Notes: generated from the letters alone by a model not told the origin. DNA of 64,000 nucleotides from Acanthaster planci (GCF_001949145.1 NW_019091371.1:2298410-2362409), one strand, 5' to 3'. Shown: positions 37,247-46,109, counted from the stretch's first letter. Made by a program: numbers and translations.

Positions 37247-37360
37247 CCCTGATGACCAGTCAAGAAAACAAGTTGTGCGTACCACCAGTCAAGTCAACAA
37301 CACATACATAACCTACACTGTACAGGTACAACATGTACCGTACAAAGCAGCTGGGCTGCA

Positions 37361-37415
37361 CTCTTTCGAATTTTGTTCTGGAGCGGTCATGATCCAGTAC
37401 AAAATTCGAAAAGAG
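37361..37415. repeat. Second hairpin upstream of HPS5
   Basis: The arms ctctttcgaattttgttctg and cagtacaaaattcgaaaaga pair almost perfectly around a loop of about 15 bases that includes the palindrome tcatga. It lies 115 bases from the first hairpin. Confidence 0.7.
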
Positions 37416-37669
37416 ATATACTACCGCTCCGCTCAGTACACAGAATACACAGCCTAGGCCAACATGTTTTGCGTACATGTAGATGCGTTTGGGGCTGAGC
37501 CACATGATGGCCTACCGTACGTGTACGTACGCCCACCTCCATTTGTTTAGTTTAGGCCTGTACTCGAAGTTCACCAATCACGCCGATCACTGTGCGACTG
37601 TCCCTGAATTAGCCAACTCTCCTAAAACATGTCAAAACATATTCAGCTGACTGAAAACTAAGAACAAAC

Positions 37670-37790
37670 CTTGCGAAAAAGATGATTTTTCGTCAACATC
37701 TTTCGACGGCTCACGAGGAGTTCGGGTGTTGACTGGTTGAGTGTACCGTACTAACTGATAATCACATGATGTACCGAAGCACGCCCTCTT
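37670..37790 (-). other. Possible HPS5 5' non-coding exon
   Basis: The HPS5 first coding exon has a good acceptor (cgttgacag) at 35815, so its mRNA exon probably begins at 35814 and an upstream exon is expected. A minus-strand donor tcgcaag|gtttgttc occurs at 37670/37669, in a CpG-containing stretch. The upstream border is not visible. A short upstream reading frame starting MLTKNHLFRK would run into a stop just after splicing. This is inference only. Confidence 0.25.
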
Positions 37791-37924
37791 TTGACGGCAC
37801 ACCGCCAATCAAATTAATTATCGGGCTGAAGCCGCCAGCGTACGATTAAGCCTAGGCACGTACCACTTTTACTAACCGTCATTTCAGGCGCAGAGAACTG
37901 ACGGTTAGTTTTGAAAGGAACGAT

Positions 37925-38053
37925 GGAGGGTTTGCATGGCTGCCATCTTGCAGGCCCAGTTGTTCATTTGTTCTACAGGGTATCACAAAGGAGGATTCCC
38001 AGTGGAACTAAAGGAAATGCCCTTCAAAATGACTACCACTCCACACAAAGCCT
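37925..38053. mobile_element. Palindromic MITE, family B copy 3
   Basis: The left arm gagggtttgcatggctgcca is mirrored by the right arm tgactaccactccacacaaa. The inner ttgttctacaggg pairs with the diverged cccagtggaactaaag. This is the most diverged copy. Confidence 0.7.
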
Positions 38054-38352
38054 ATATTGCCCTTGCTTCATGTATTCAACCGCATAAATAATTATTGCTT
38101 GTGCCAATGTTTATTTGCGTGCATTCTGTCATTTATGTATATAACGTCTGGGCTGGCCAGTTAACGGTTGGGTTTTCTTCCCCGAAAAAAAGCAGCTGGG
38201 GTGGGTTTTTTGCGCATATTCTTCAACTTTTATTTCCGGTGCCCATAAAATGTATAGGGAAGAACAACTCTTGAGTTTAGGCATCAGGATTTTCATTCTC
38301 CCCCCCCCCCCCGAGTTTTTACGTTCAGCCGTTTTTCAAATGCTCTAGTAAA

Positions 38353-38592
38353 AGTTGTGGCGCGTGTCCAGACGTTCCCACCGGCGAGGACCTCCCTACC
38401 AGACTCAATGAATGCAAAGCCCATTGCAAAAAAGGAGAATACGACAAGTCTGCCATCATCAAGCAGTCCCACATCGAAGATCACAAGATCGACTGGAGCA
38501 AAGCCGAACTCCTCACCAGCATCAAGCACTGGTACCCACGCCGCATCAGAGAAGTATCGAAATCACTGAGAACAACATACTCACACTTGTAA
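38353..38592 (+). pseudogene. Penelope-like retroelement remnant: GIY-YIG endonuclease C-terminus
   Basis: Read in the frame of 38383, the translation runs GEDLPTRLNECKAHCKKGEY, then DKSAIIKQSHIEDHKIDWSK, then AELLTSIKHWYPRRIRE, to a stop at 38590-38592. The pattern L..RL.EH......KSAI..H....H.IDW....L.....W..RRI.E is the C-terminal half of the GIY-YIG endonuclease of Penelope-like elements. The GIY/YIG strands and the whole reverse transcriptase are missing, so the copy is 5'-truncated and dead. The expected E-H after the R-L is E-C here. A tail with a ribozyme-like motif follows at 38808-38844. The identification rests on motif pattern alone. Confidence 0.65.
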
Positions 38593-38807
38593 GACATCGG
38601 TTCCCACATCAGCGACATCTGGCGTCCCATCCTCACATCCAAGTCCAATGCGTCCCCTATACCTACAGGACGTTTCCAGGCTATTGGTCCCCTACACCCT
38701 TGGCTACCTTCCCCCACACTCCCCTCCCCCCCAAGCCACCAGTTGCATCCTGAGTTAACATCCTCTCCACACTTCACTGCCCTCATCACTGGACCCTCTG
38801 CAGTCTC

Positions 38808-38844
38808 CTGACGATGCCATGGGACAGAGCATACTGTCCGAAAC
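38808..38844 (+). ncRNA. Hammerhead-ribozyme-like motif in the retroelement tail
   Basis: The core boxes ctgacga (38808-38814) and gaaac (38840-38844) enclose a hairpin with ggacag pairing with ctgtcc around agcata. CUGANGA, stem II and GAAA is the hammerhead core order, and Penelope-like elements are known to carry hammerheads. Against activity, seven unpaired bases (tgccatg) separate the first box from stem II, and stems I and III are not clear. It may be a degenerate ribozyme. Confidence 0.35.
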
Positions 38845-39387
38845 GTTGAGTGCCACCGTTTTTTTTTTCATACTCAAAAAAGAGATATATCAATGGTGCT
38901 ACCGCAAACCTACCTAGTTTTTATCTCTTTTGTAAGTGTGGTTTGGCTCCCTAGCAAATCGCCCCCCCCCCCAAAAAAAATGGAGGTCTTTAATGGCCTT
39001 TGATCTATAGTGCATTGTGTGGGCTCCTCAAGTTATTCCTAAAACTCCGCGTGTAGGATTGTCTTCTGCGCTTTTGACCCAACCAAAAACAACGCGTTAA
39101 TACGTCAAACACAAACATGAAAAAAAGGAATTCTTAAAGAAGTGTACGCTTACGCGTCCTCCGTGGAACAAATAAGGACAATTTGTGTGTGTGTTTACAC
39201 GTCATCCAGCGACAACTGGTTTTAAACGCGGAAAAAATAAACTGCCACGCCTCAATTCAAGGTATTGGTTGTTGAAGACTAAATTGTTGCAGCGCAGGTG
39301 TTTGCTTGATATTGCAACGACATAATAGGTAACAGCTTTGATTGCTGAAATCGACAGGGAAAAACAAAAATACTTCTCAAAATCATT

Positions 39388-39427
39388 CGACTGCGAAGGG
39401 ATTCAAACCTGAATCTCCCGATCCAAA
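39388..39427 (-). pseudogene. tRNA-Arg relic (3' half)
   Basis: The plus-strand text gactgcgaagggattcaaac, followed by ctgaatctcccgatccaaag, resembles the acceptor, T arm and anticodon 3' side of the tRNA-Arg-TCG copies at 40460 and 43386. The 5' half is absent. Confidence 0.5.
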
Positions 39428-39635
39428 GCTTGATTTTCATTTGAGAATGCACTGAGGGTAACGTCCGTCTTAACACACAGGCTCTCGGTTGACTTCGTTG
39501 TACGGTTGAAAACAGTACAATGAATTCCGTCGCTTGGGTAATGAGCTAATTATTAGAAGTTAGGATATCAAGAAAGATACATCAGCTTTTCCTGCTACTG
39601 TACCGCGACTTTGACATGAGACTTGCATGGAAAAG

Positions 39636-39673
39636 GGTCCCATGATGTAACGGTTAGCTTTCAAGACTCTGAT
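39636..39673 (+). pseudogene. tRNA-Gln relic (5' half)
   Basis: The text ggtcccatgatgtaacggtt followed by agctttcaagactctga is the 5' half of the tRNA-Gln-CTG copies with substitutions. After the anticodon it runs into poly-T and no T arm follows. Confidence 0.6.
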
Positions 39674-39985
39674 TTTTTTCTTTTTCAGTTCCATTTGGAA
39701 TCCATGATTATTATTTTATTCCCATTTGGAACATTTGATGATGGAAATTTCATGGAAAACTAATGAAACGAGACAGACACGTTTCAATTCAGTTTCTCTT
39801 GCCAAACTTATCAAATAGACTATCATAGAGCCGACCGACACCTCGATTTAATTTCATTGTTTCTTTTTTAACAAAGGGAACATTCGCAATCACTGGGTGG
39901 ATATACAACTCTTTCTCATTCAGTATTTAGTGACCGGAACAAGCATAATGTCACAAATCCATCAATTTGTAAGGACGTAAACCAG

Positions 39986-40057
39986 GGTCCCATGGTGTAA
40001 TGGTTAGCACTCGAGACTCTGAATCTCGCGATCCGAGTTCAAATCTCGGTGGGACCT
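39986..40057 (+). tRNA. tRNA-Gln-CTG: tRNA-Gln (anticodon CTG)
   Basis: It is 72 bases long. The acceptor stem ggtccca/tgggacc pairs over seven bases. The anticodon stem cgaga/tctcg encloses the loop ct-CTG-aa, and the T loop is ttcaaat. A box tgtaatggtta and B box gttcaaatctc are intact. It reads CAG codons. A T-run (catttttattttc) about 10 bases downstream can serve as the Pol III terminator. No intron. Confidence 0.95.
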
Positions 40058-40190
40058 GGCTTGCATTTTTATTTTCTTTTTTGACCAACTGATAATGACT
40101 TTTTCTTTTGAGGTAAAACGTTTACAATAATTTGCACTGTAGTCTGGGTATGTTATTTTACGCGCAATATGTATGTAGTTTACAGTATAA

Positions 40191-40308
40191 GAGGTTTGCG
40201 GAGCTGCCATCTTGCAGGCCAGTGCTTTTGCTCCACAGGGAATGCACAAAGGAGGGTTTCTCTCTGGAACAAAAGAAATGCCCTACAAAATGGCTACCAC
40301 GCAAATCT
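40191..40308. mobile_element. Palindromic MITE, family B copy 4
   Basis: The left arm gaggtttgcggagctgccat and the right arm atggctaccacgcaaatctt are inverted copies. The inner words ttgctccacagggaatgcac, aaaggaggg and tggaacaaaag are shared with the copy at 42985. It belongs to the duplicated tRNA unit, so copies 4 and 6 arose by segmental duplication and not by separate insertion. Confidence 0.8.
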
Positions 40309-40459
40309 TCTGCTGCCCTTGCTTCATCTATTCCACTATATTTATTACCTGTCGTGAATGTTTATTTGTTTTTTAACTTATTGTATTATCCACACGGCAC
40401 AACAGTGGCAACTTTGATGGCTGATATCAAGAGGGGGGCAAAAAAAATCTTGAAACCAT

Positions 40460-40532
40460 CGACCACGAAGGGATTCGAACCCTCACTCTTCCGATCCGAA
40501 GTCGGACGCCTTATCCATTAGGCCACGCGGTC
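40460..40532 (-). tRNA. tRNA-Arg-TCG: tRNA-Arg (anticodon TCG)
   Basis: It is 73 bases with the discriminator G. The acceptor stem gaccgcg/cgtggtc pairs, with one G-U. The anticodon loop is ct-TCG-ga, reading CGA codons. The sequence differs from the copy at 43386 at one position just before the T stem (gagtgaggg versus gattgaggg). A minus-strand T-run follows in agattttttt. Confidence 0.93.
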
Positions 40533-40546
40533 CTACGGACGGAGTT

Positions 40547-40605
40547 GCCTCCATCTCTGGTATAGTGGTCCAAGTTCAGACCTCGATGCGACCTGCTTTC
40601 CTGTT
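40547..40605 (+). pseudogene. tRNA-like relic with A-box and T-arm-like words
   Basis: The text tctggtatagtggtccaagt, followed by tcagacctcgatgcgacc, resembles a tRNA with D-arm tggtatagtggt and a T arm gttcag.cctcg whose middle (anticodon arm) is deleted. A second copy is at 43487. No anticodon can be read. Confidence 0.4.
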
Positions 40606-40828
40606 TTGAACACCCTAGAGTTAAAATGAATGAATTGTTGTGTTTGACAAAAAAAGCTTTCTAAAATGAACAGACTTCAAATACAGTGCGTTTAATTTCA
40701 TGAATATTATTGTAATTTTTTATTTGTGTTGTGCACTCTAAGCACACGACAGTTTTGAACGATGGAATAGTACGTGTGAAATGTATTAAATCTGAGGGGC
40801 GGACGCATTCTGACAGCTACTTGCAATA

Positions 40829-40958
40829 GAGGCCTTGCGTGGTAGCCATTTTGCAGGGTAGTTCTCTTATTCCACAGAGAAACCTCCTAGTTCTTTGTGC
40901 GTACATTGTGAAACAAAAGCACTGGCGCGTATTGAAGATGGCAGCCATGCAAACCCTC
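40829..40958. mobile_element. Palindromic MITE, family B copy 5
   Basis: The left arm gaggccttgcgtggtagcca and the right arm gatggcagccatgcaaaccctc pair imperfectly. The internal ttattccacagagaaacc and tgtgaaacaaaagc are mirrored. No counterpart is present near 43800-43950, so it is a private insertion in the first tRNA unit or was lost from the second. Confidence 0.7.
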
Positions 40959-41176
40959 ATTTGACTGGTCGATGACGGCTCCTCGATCAAGAACACTGCT
41001 GTCCATGTCAAAAGATCTTTCACTTCTAACAGCCAATGCGTATCAATCTATTTTATATACATAGAGAAAGCAGTGGTAACCAGTAATCGCCACAATGGCT
41101 TCTCCTTATTAGGGCCTATGGGGGCTGCTTTCAATATGTTCCTGGATTTGTGAGTTACCACTTTAAAAAAGTAAGA

Positions 41177-41252
41177 CGACCACGAAAGTCGTCATACTTA
41201 CCCTCAATCCTCCGATCCGGACTCCGACGCCTTATCTATTAGGCACGCGTCC
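41177..41252 (-). pseudogene. tRNA-Arg pseudogene
   Basis: The words gaccacgaa, ccctcaatcctccgatccgg, cgacgccttatctattaggc and acgcgtcc follow the tRNA-Arg-TCG layout, but the T arm is disrupted by an insertion (aagtcgtcatactta). The anticodon stem is also altered. Its counterpart in the second unit is the better preserved gene at 44620. Confidence 0.75.
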
Positions 41253-41478
41253 GACAACCACTCACCCTTTAAGAACTGAGAAGGTGCGTGAGCACTGCAG
41301 GATTTCAACTGACTTCTTTATAAGGTTCAATATTGTGCAAGGAATTCCATTGTTGGTTCCATAATTTATCTGCTAATTTTTAAAAGGTAGTATATCAGAA
41401 AGCCTCATCATATTTTTGTCTTATCAAAATAGTACGATTTTTGCATGATGACCAAGAAAATTGTTCAATATAATCGAC

Positions 41479-41550
41479 GGTCCCATGGTGTAATGGTTAG
41501 CACTCGAGACTCTGAATCTCGCAATCCGAGTTCAAATCTCGGTGGGACCT
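41479..41550 (+). tRNA. tRNA-Gln-CTG: tRNA-Gln (anticodon CTG)
   Basis: It is 72 bases and identical in layout to the copy at 39986 except for gcaatcc in place of gcgatcc in the variable region. Stems remain paired. A strong T-run (ctttttt) follows immediately as terminator. Its counterpart in the next unit (44929) is a pseudogene. Confidence 0.93.
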
Positions 41551-42129
41551 CTTTTTTGTGTGTACTTAAAAATGGTTTTGCATTAACAGATCGTGAATGC
41601 ATGATTGCTTTTTTAATCCAGTGTTTCATAAAAAAAACAAAACTGCCGGACAAGAGATCTACCTGAATGCAATGTGTACGAGATGCACGAGCTCTGTCGC
41701 ACTTCACCTTTTCTTTTGCTAAGACTTTGAGCGATATTAACCTGTTCCCCATCCGCTTCCTAGGAGGTGTCAACTTGGACATTCCATCGGACTGCATCTG
41801 AAACCGTTTTCCAACTTCGTTTCTGCCTCAATGCTATCTGCAAAGTTTCTCTGCTTTCTAGATGACGGCTGACCAGTCAGTGGGGATATCATGTTGGTGT
41901 TAATATTGATGTTGGCGGAGGGGGTTGTCTTATATCACAGAGACACTTTACACTTCCCAGGCAACTTATAAATTTTATAATTTTTAATTTTGTTTATAAA
42001 AATACCTTATAAAATGAATTGTTCCGTTTTGGGTTTTAGAAATAAAAAAATAAATCCCAAATGTGTGTCAATTCATTTCTCCTGTCAAATAATAATCTAA
42101 AATTTTATGCAAATTATAACCCCTCGGAG

Positions 42130-42201
42130 GGTCCCATGGTGTAATGGTTAGCACTCGAGACTTTGAATCTCGCGATCCGAGTTCAAATCTCGGTGGGACC
42201 T
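42130..42201 (+). tRNA. tRNA-Gln-TTG: tRNA-Gln (anticodon TTG)
   Basis: It has the same scaffold as the CTG copies, with the loop ct-TTG-aa, so it reads CAA (and by wobble CAG). It ends directly in a run of T, an ideal Pol III terminator. One base change in the anticodon separates the two isoacceptors. Confidence 0.94.
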
Positions 42202-42383
42202 TTTTTTTTTCTTCATCTATAATGCGAAATATCCGAATGTGATGGGACATGAATGAATTTTTTATTCACATTTTTTTCCGTACCATTTGAGGTCCGTATT
42301 ATTCCCATTCGGAACATTTTATTTGTACATTCACAGAAAAATAACGAAACGAGACATACACAGATTAGTCCAGTTTTGCTACT

Positions 42384-42412
42384 CAAATCTCGTTCAAATC
42401 TCGGTGGGACCT
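42384..42412 (+). pseudogene. tRNA-Gln 3' fragment
   Basis: The text aatctcgttcaaatctcggt followed by gggacct is the T arm and acceptor 3' strand of tRNA-Gln without a 5' half. It lies downstream of the copy at 42130 and breaks the otherwise close match to the second unit near 45800. Confidence 0.7.
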
Positions 42413-42786
42413 ATAGTTTTGTTTCATCTTTTGAGTACGCCTTATGCGAAATTATAACATGGATATGTGTTTTAAACTTTCTGTTCCAGTGCTAGTTTTA
42501 ATCAATATTATTTTATTCCCGGATGGAAGATTTGATGGTTAACGTTGCATCCACTGAAAATTATGAAACGAGACAGGCGCATTTCAGTTTATTTATTTAT
42601 TTGTTGCTACAGTTACGAAGCAGACAACATAAGGCCGACCGACACCTTTGTTTTCATGTTATTGTTTTCAAACAAACGCAAAAATAAAACCGTTACTGAA
42701 CGGATATGAGCTCTTTTTCTTCGGTATTTAGTAATCAAAACAAGCAATTGTCACAAAATCCATTAATTTGTAAGAACGTAAACGAA

Positions 42787-42858
42787 GGTCCCATGGTGTA
42801 ATGGTTAGCACTCGAGACTCTGAATCTCGCGATCCGAGTTCAAATCTCGGTGGGACCT
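42787..42858 (+). tRNA. tRNA-Gln-CTG: tRNA-Gln (anticodon CTG)
   Basis: It is 72 bases and identical to the gene at 39986. It opens the second duplication unit, with the same flanks (taaGaacgtaaac upstream and a catttttattttctttttt terminator region downstream). Confidence 0.95.
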
Positions 42859-42984
42859 GACTCGCATTTTTATTTTCTTTTTTGACCTAGTGATAATGAC
42901 TTTCGCTTTTGAGGTATAACTCTGACAATAATTTACACTGGGTAAGTTATTTTACGCGCAATATGTCTGTAGTTTACAGTATGA

Positions 42985-43102
42985 GAGGTTTGCGGAGCTG
43001 CCATCTTGCAGGCCAGTGCTTTTGTTCTACAGGGAATGCACAAAGGAGGGTTTCTATCTGGAACAAAAGAAATGCCCTACAAAATGGCTACCACGCAAAT
43101 CT
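42985..43102. mobile_element. Palindromic MITE, family B copy 6
   Basis: It is nearly identical to copy 4 at 40191 (gaggtttgcggagctgccat at left, tggctaccacgcaaatcttc at right) and sits at the same distance from the upstream tRNA-Gln gene. Confidence 0.8.
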
Positions 43103-43385
43103 TCTGCTGCCTTTGCTTCATCTATTCAACCACATTTATTACCTGTCGTGAATGTTTATTTGTCTACATTTTATCATATAAAAGCACGGTATATAATATT
43201 TCCTCATAATGCGGGGAAAAGTAAGGTGCCACGCCTCGATTGAACGTTTTGATGATTTCACTGGCGCAACGCATTAGTGTCCACTTGATTTTACAATTTA
43301 TTGTATTATCCACACGGCACAATAGGTAAAAACTTCGATCACTGATAACAAGAGAGTGACAAAAAAAATACATCTTGAAATCATT

Positions 43386-43458
43386 CGACCACGAAGGGAT
43401 TCGAACCCTCAATCTTCCGATCCGAAGTCGGACGCCTTATCCATTAGGCCACGCGGTC
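43386..43458 (-). tRNA. tRNA-Arg-TCG: tRNA-Arg (anticodon TCG)
   Basis: It is 73 bases. The acceptor stem gaccgcg/cgtggtc and the anticodon loop ct-TCG-ga are present, and the T loop ttcgaat is canonical. From memory it is close to the vertebrate tRNA-Arg-TCG. A minus-strand T-run (tgtatttttttt) lies downstream. Confidence 0.94.
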
Positions 43459-43486
43459 TCGGACGAAGTATGGACGGAGTTGCCTC

Positions 43487-43535
43487 GATTTGTGGTATAG
43501 TGGTCCAAGTTCAGATCTCAATGAGATCCGCTTTC
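43487..43535 (+). pseudogene. tRNA-like relic, second copy
   Basis: The text tttgtggtatagtggtccaa, followed by gttcagatctcaatgaga, is the duplicate of the relic at 40547 and lies at the same distance from the tRNA-Arg gene. No anticodon arm is visible. Confidence 0.4.
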
Positions 43536-43565
43536 CTTTTTTGAACACCCTAGAGTTAACAGGCA

Positions 43566-44466
43566 TGACCTCGAGGTCCGAGACAAAGGCATTCGAAACC
43601 AAGACTGAGACACAGTCCTTCAAGACCGAGACCAAGACTTCTGGAGCGAGACTTTTGCAGGTCGAGACCGAGACCGAGACCAATCTTTAGAAATGTATAC
43701 TTTTTATACGAAGGTAAACAAGGAAAAGGTACATAATTATACTGATCATGTGAAATGAAAAAATAATACATGTTACACACCAAACATAATAGATTAAATA
43801 TTTCTTCGAGACTTGACACTTTCTCTTTCTCTCCTAGTTGCGATGAGCTGCAGACTTTGATATTTCAATACCAATATCAGGCGTATGGTTTACTTAGGCC
43901 TATAACCATGAATTCCCCAGCCTATTTTCATTTAATTTCAACAGAAATATATGACAGCTGGCGAGTGCGTTCATGAGTGGTAGCTAGGGGAACATTTTGC
44001 TGTGGTCTCGACAGGTCTCGATGGGGAGGCCCTAGACTTTGACATCCGAGACAAAGACCGAGACCAGCACTTTCAAGACGGAGACGAACCCTTCCAAGAC
44101 CGAGACTTAATTATTTTAGTGTCACCGTGTCTGGTATAATTACTTTTATGTTATCGTAGGTAGGGTTAGAGGCGTCTGTCCCCGGAAAAGATCGAGACAT
44201 CGCCGATGCCAGCAGGGTTAGGTTCTCCCTGTTGACGGGGCAGACGTATCCCCATACTGAGGTTTGGGAACGAGCGCGTGACATTCATTCATTTATCCTT
44301 ATCCTTTCATTTCTTAAATTACTTACTTTTAAGTTAACTTGTACTGTGCCGTTGATAATTTTTATGGAAACGGCGCATTATAAATTTTCAATTGTTATCA
44401 TCATTATTATTATTCAGATCGAGACCACAAAAATGGTCTCGAGACGGAGACCAGGTCTCGAGACCT
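43566..44466. repeat. GAGACC-rich insertion inside the second tRNA unit
   Basis: Dense purine-rich words of the type gagaccgagacc occur in three blocks, at about 43573-43685, 44003-44112 and 44418-44466. The last ends ggtctcgagacggagaccag. The first and last blocks have mirrored ggtctcgagacc-like ends, so the segment may be one inverted-repeat element. It is absent from the first tRNA unit and explains most of the length difference between units. No coding. Confidence 0.6.
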
Positions 44467-44619
44467 AAAACGCTGATGCTTATCAATCCCAATTTTTTTT
44501 TACATTGAAAAAGCAGTGTTATTTACTGATAATCGCAACAATAGTCTCTCCATATTCGGGCATGTGGGCTGCTTATGTTCCTGGATTTTTGAGTTACCCG
44601 TCTTTTACAAAAAGTAAGG

Positions 44620-44692
44620 TGACCTCGAAGGGATTCGAACCCTCAATCTTCCGATCCGAAGTCGGACGCCTTATCCATTAGGCCACGCGGCC
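44620..44692 (-). tRNA. tRNA-Arg-TCG: tRNA-Arg (anticodon TCG), slightly degenerate acceptor stem
   Basis: The body matches the other Arg copies and the anticodon TCG is intact. The acceptor stem reads ggccgcg/cgaggtc, giving one G-U and one G-A mismatch, and the discriminator is A and not G. It may be weakly functional or an early pseudogene. A minus-strand T-run (cttacttttt) follows. Confidence 0.7.
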
Positions 44693-44928
44693 GACAAGCA
44701 ATTTTCATTTGAAAATGGAAAACGTGCGTGAGCACCATCGGCTTTCAACTGACTTCATTGTAACTTTGTAAGGTACAATACTGTGCCAGGAGTTCCATCG
44801 CTGTGGTCCATAAATTTATCTGCTAATTGCTGAAAGGTAGGATATCAGAAATCCATGTCATATTTTTGTCTTGTCAAAACAGAATGATTTGGCATGATGA
44901 CTAGTAGAAATTTTTCATTGTCGGCGAC

Positions 44929-44994
44929 GGTCCCATATGGTTAGCACTTGAGAATCTGAATTCTGAAGTCCAAGTTCATACCTAGGTGGGACCT
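44929..44994 (+). pseudogene. tRNA-Gln pseudogene
   Basis: The text ggtcccatatggttagcact, then tgagaatctgaattctgaag, then tccaagttcatacctaggtg, ggacct matches tRNA-Gln but lacks about six bases of the D arm, and its T stem is unpaired. It is the counterpart of the intact gene at 41479. Confidence 0.85.
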
Positions 44995-45550
44995 CTTTTT
45001 TTCGATGTTGTTTTCAATATTTCTGGCACACCAGAATTTGAGGAAACGATCGATTTTTCACCGAAGAACCTACCTGACCTAATTGAAGAGATCTACTTAA
45101 ATGCGATGTTTGTGAAATGCAAGCTTTGTCGTCATTAACGCTGTCTTATGCTAAGACTTTGAGCGACAGCGACGTATCCCCCATCGGCCAACTGGGGCTA
45201 ATCGGAGTTGTAAACATGCATATTGGCATTCCATCACACTTTATCTTAAACTGTTTTCCAACTTCGTTTGTGCCTGATGCTGTCTGCTATATTTCTCTGC
45301 TTCCTAGATTGCGGCTAACCAGTCAATGGGGATATCATGTTGGTGTAAATACTGATAACTTGTTGGCGGGGGGGGGGTGTTTCTATCACAGAGACACGTT
45401 ACACCAGCAGATACCTTATACTGCATTGTTCAGTTTTTTTAGTTTTAATTTAGAAATAAACTTTAAATCCTAAATGTATGTCAAATCAATTTCCAAAATT
45501 AAATACATGAATTACTCCCGAGGTTTAGAGCAAATTCTCATCAATCAGAA

Positions 45551-45622
45551 GGTCCCATGGTGTAATGGTTAGCACTCGAGACTTTGAATCTCGCGATCCG
45601 AGTTCAAATCTCGGTGGGACCT
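45551..45622 (+). tRNA. tRNA-Gln-TTG: tRNA-Gln (anticodon TTG)
   Basis: It is identical to the gene at 42130 with anticodon loop ct-TTG-aa, followed by a long T-run. The next 170 or so bases are also nearly identical to those after 42201. Confidence 0.94.
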
Positions 45623-45987
45623 GTTTTTTTTTTCTTCATCTATAATGCGAAATATCCGAATGTGATGGGACATGAATGAATTTTTTATTCACATTTTTTT
45701 CCGTACCATTCGAGGTCCGTATTATTCCCATTCGGAACATTTTATTTGTACATTCACAGAAAAATAACGAAACGAGACATACACAGATTAGTCCAGTTTT
45801 GCTACAGTGACCATGCCGGCTACAGGATGAGCGACACCTTGGTAAAATTTCTTTTATTTATTTATTCAAACAAAGACAAAATACACAGTTACTGGACGGA
45901 TGTACAACTCTTTCATTCAGTATTTACATCAGTGGCGAGAGCAAGCAAACGTTACAAAATACATTAATTTTTTAGAACATCAACGAG

Positions 45988-46059
45988 GGTCCCATGGTGT
46001 AATGGTTAGCACTCGAGACTCTGAATCTCGCGATCCGAGTTCAAATCTCGGTGGGACCT
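45988..46059 (+). tRNA. tRNA-Gln-CTG: tRNA-Gln (anticodon CTG)
   Basis: It is identical to the genes at 39986 and 42787, and begins a third, incomplete duplication unit. The flank downstream (tttttttgaccaactgataatgac) still matches the first unit for about 50 bases and then diverges at about 46110. Confidence 0.95.
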
Positions 46060-46109
46060 AGATTGCATTTCTACATTCTTTTTTTGACCAACTGATAATG
46101 ACTTTTGCT

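Larger units (their letters stand above)
35815..39600. other. HPS5 upstream region / HPS5-tRNA cluster intergenic region
   Basis: No supported coding exon was found. The region contains TACATG microsatellites (about 36270-36660 and 37060-37100), two hairpins (37187-37246, 37361-37415), a possible 5' non-coding exon of HPS5 (about 37670-37790), a family B MITE (37925-38053), a Penelope-like relic (38353-38592) with a ribozyme-like motif (38808-38844), and a tRNA-Arg relic near 39388. The HPS5 promoter most likely lies between 35.9 and 37.9 kb, but no TATA or Inr could be assigned. Confidence 0.5.
39960..46060. repeat. Tandem segmental duplication carrying the tRNA-Gln/tRNA-Arg cluster
   Basis: The same order recurs: Gln-CTG (39986, 42787, 45988), family B MITE (40191, 42985), Arg (40460, 43386), Arg-like (41177, 44620), Gln-CTG or its relic (41479, 44929), Gln-TTG (42130, 45551). 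Spacings between equivalent members are 2801 and 3201 (Gln-CTG), 2926 (Arg), 3443, 3450 and 3421. So two full units and the start of a third are present. The second unit is longer mainly because of the GAGACC-rich insert at 43566-44466. About 170 bases after each Gln-TTG gene are nearly identical, which points to a recent event or gene conversion. Confidence 0.85.

Noticed and set aside
38412-38753. 113-codon frame at the retroelement remnant
   Set aside because: It is in the wrong frame relative to the GIY-YIG-like translation ending at 38592.
39960-46060. CRISPR-like or prokaryotic repeat array
   Set aside because: The repeats are tRNA genes and eukaryotic MITEs with spacers of hundreds of bases; no cas-like frames are present.
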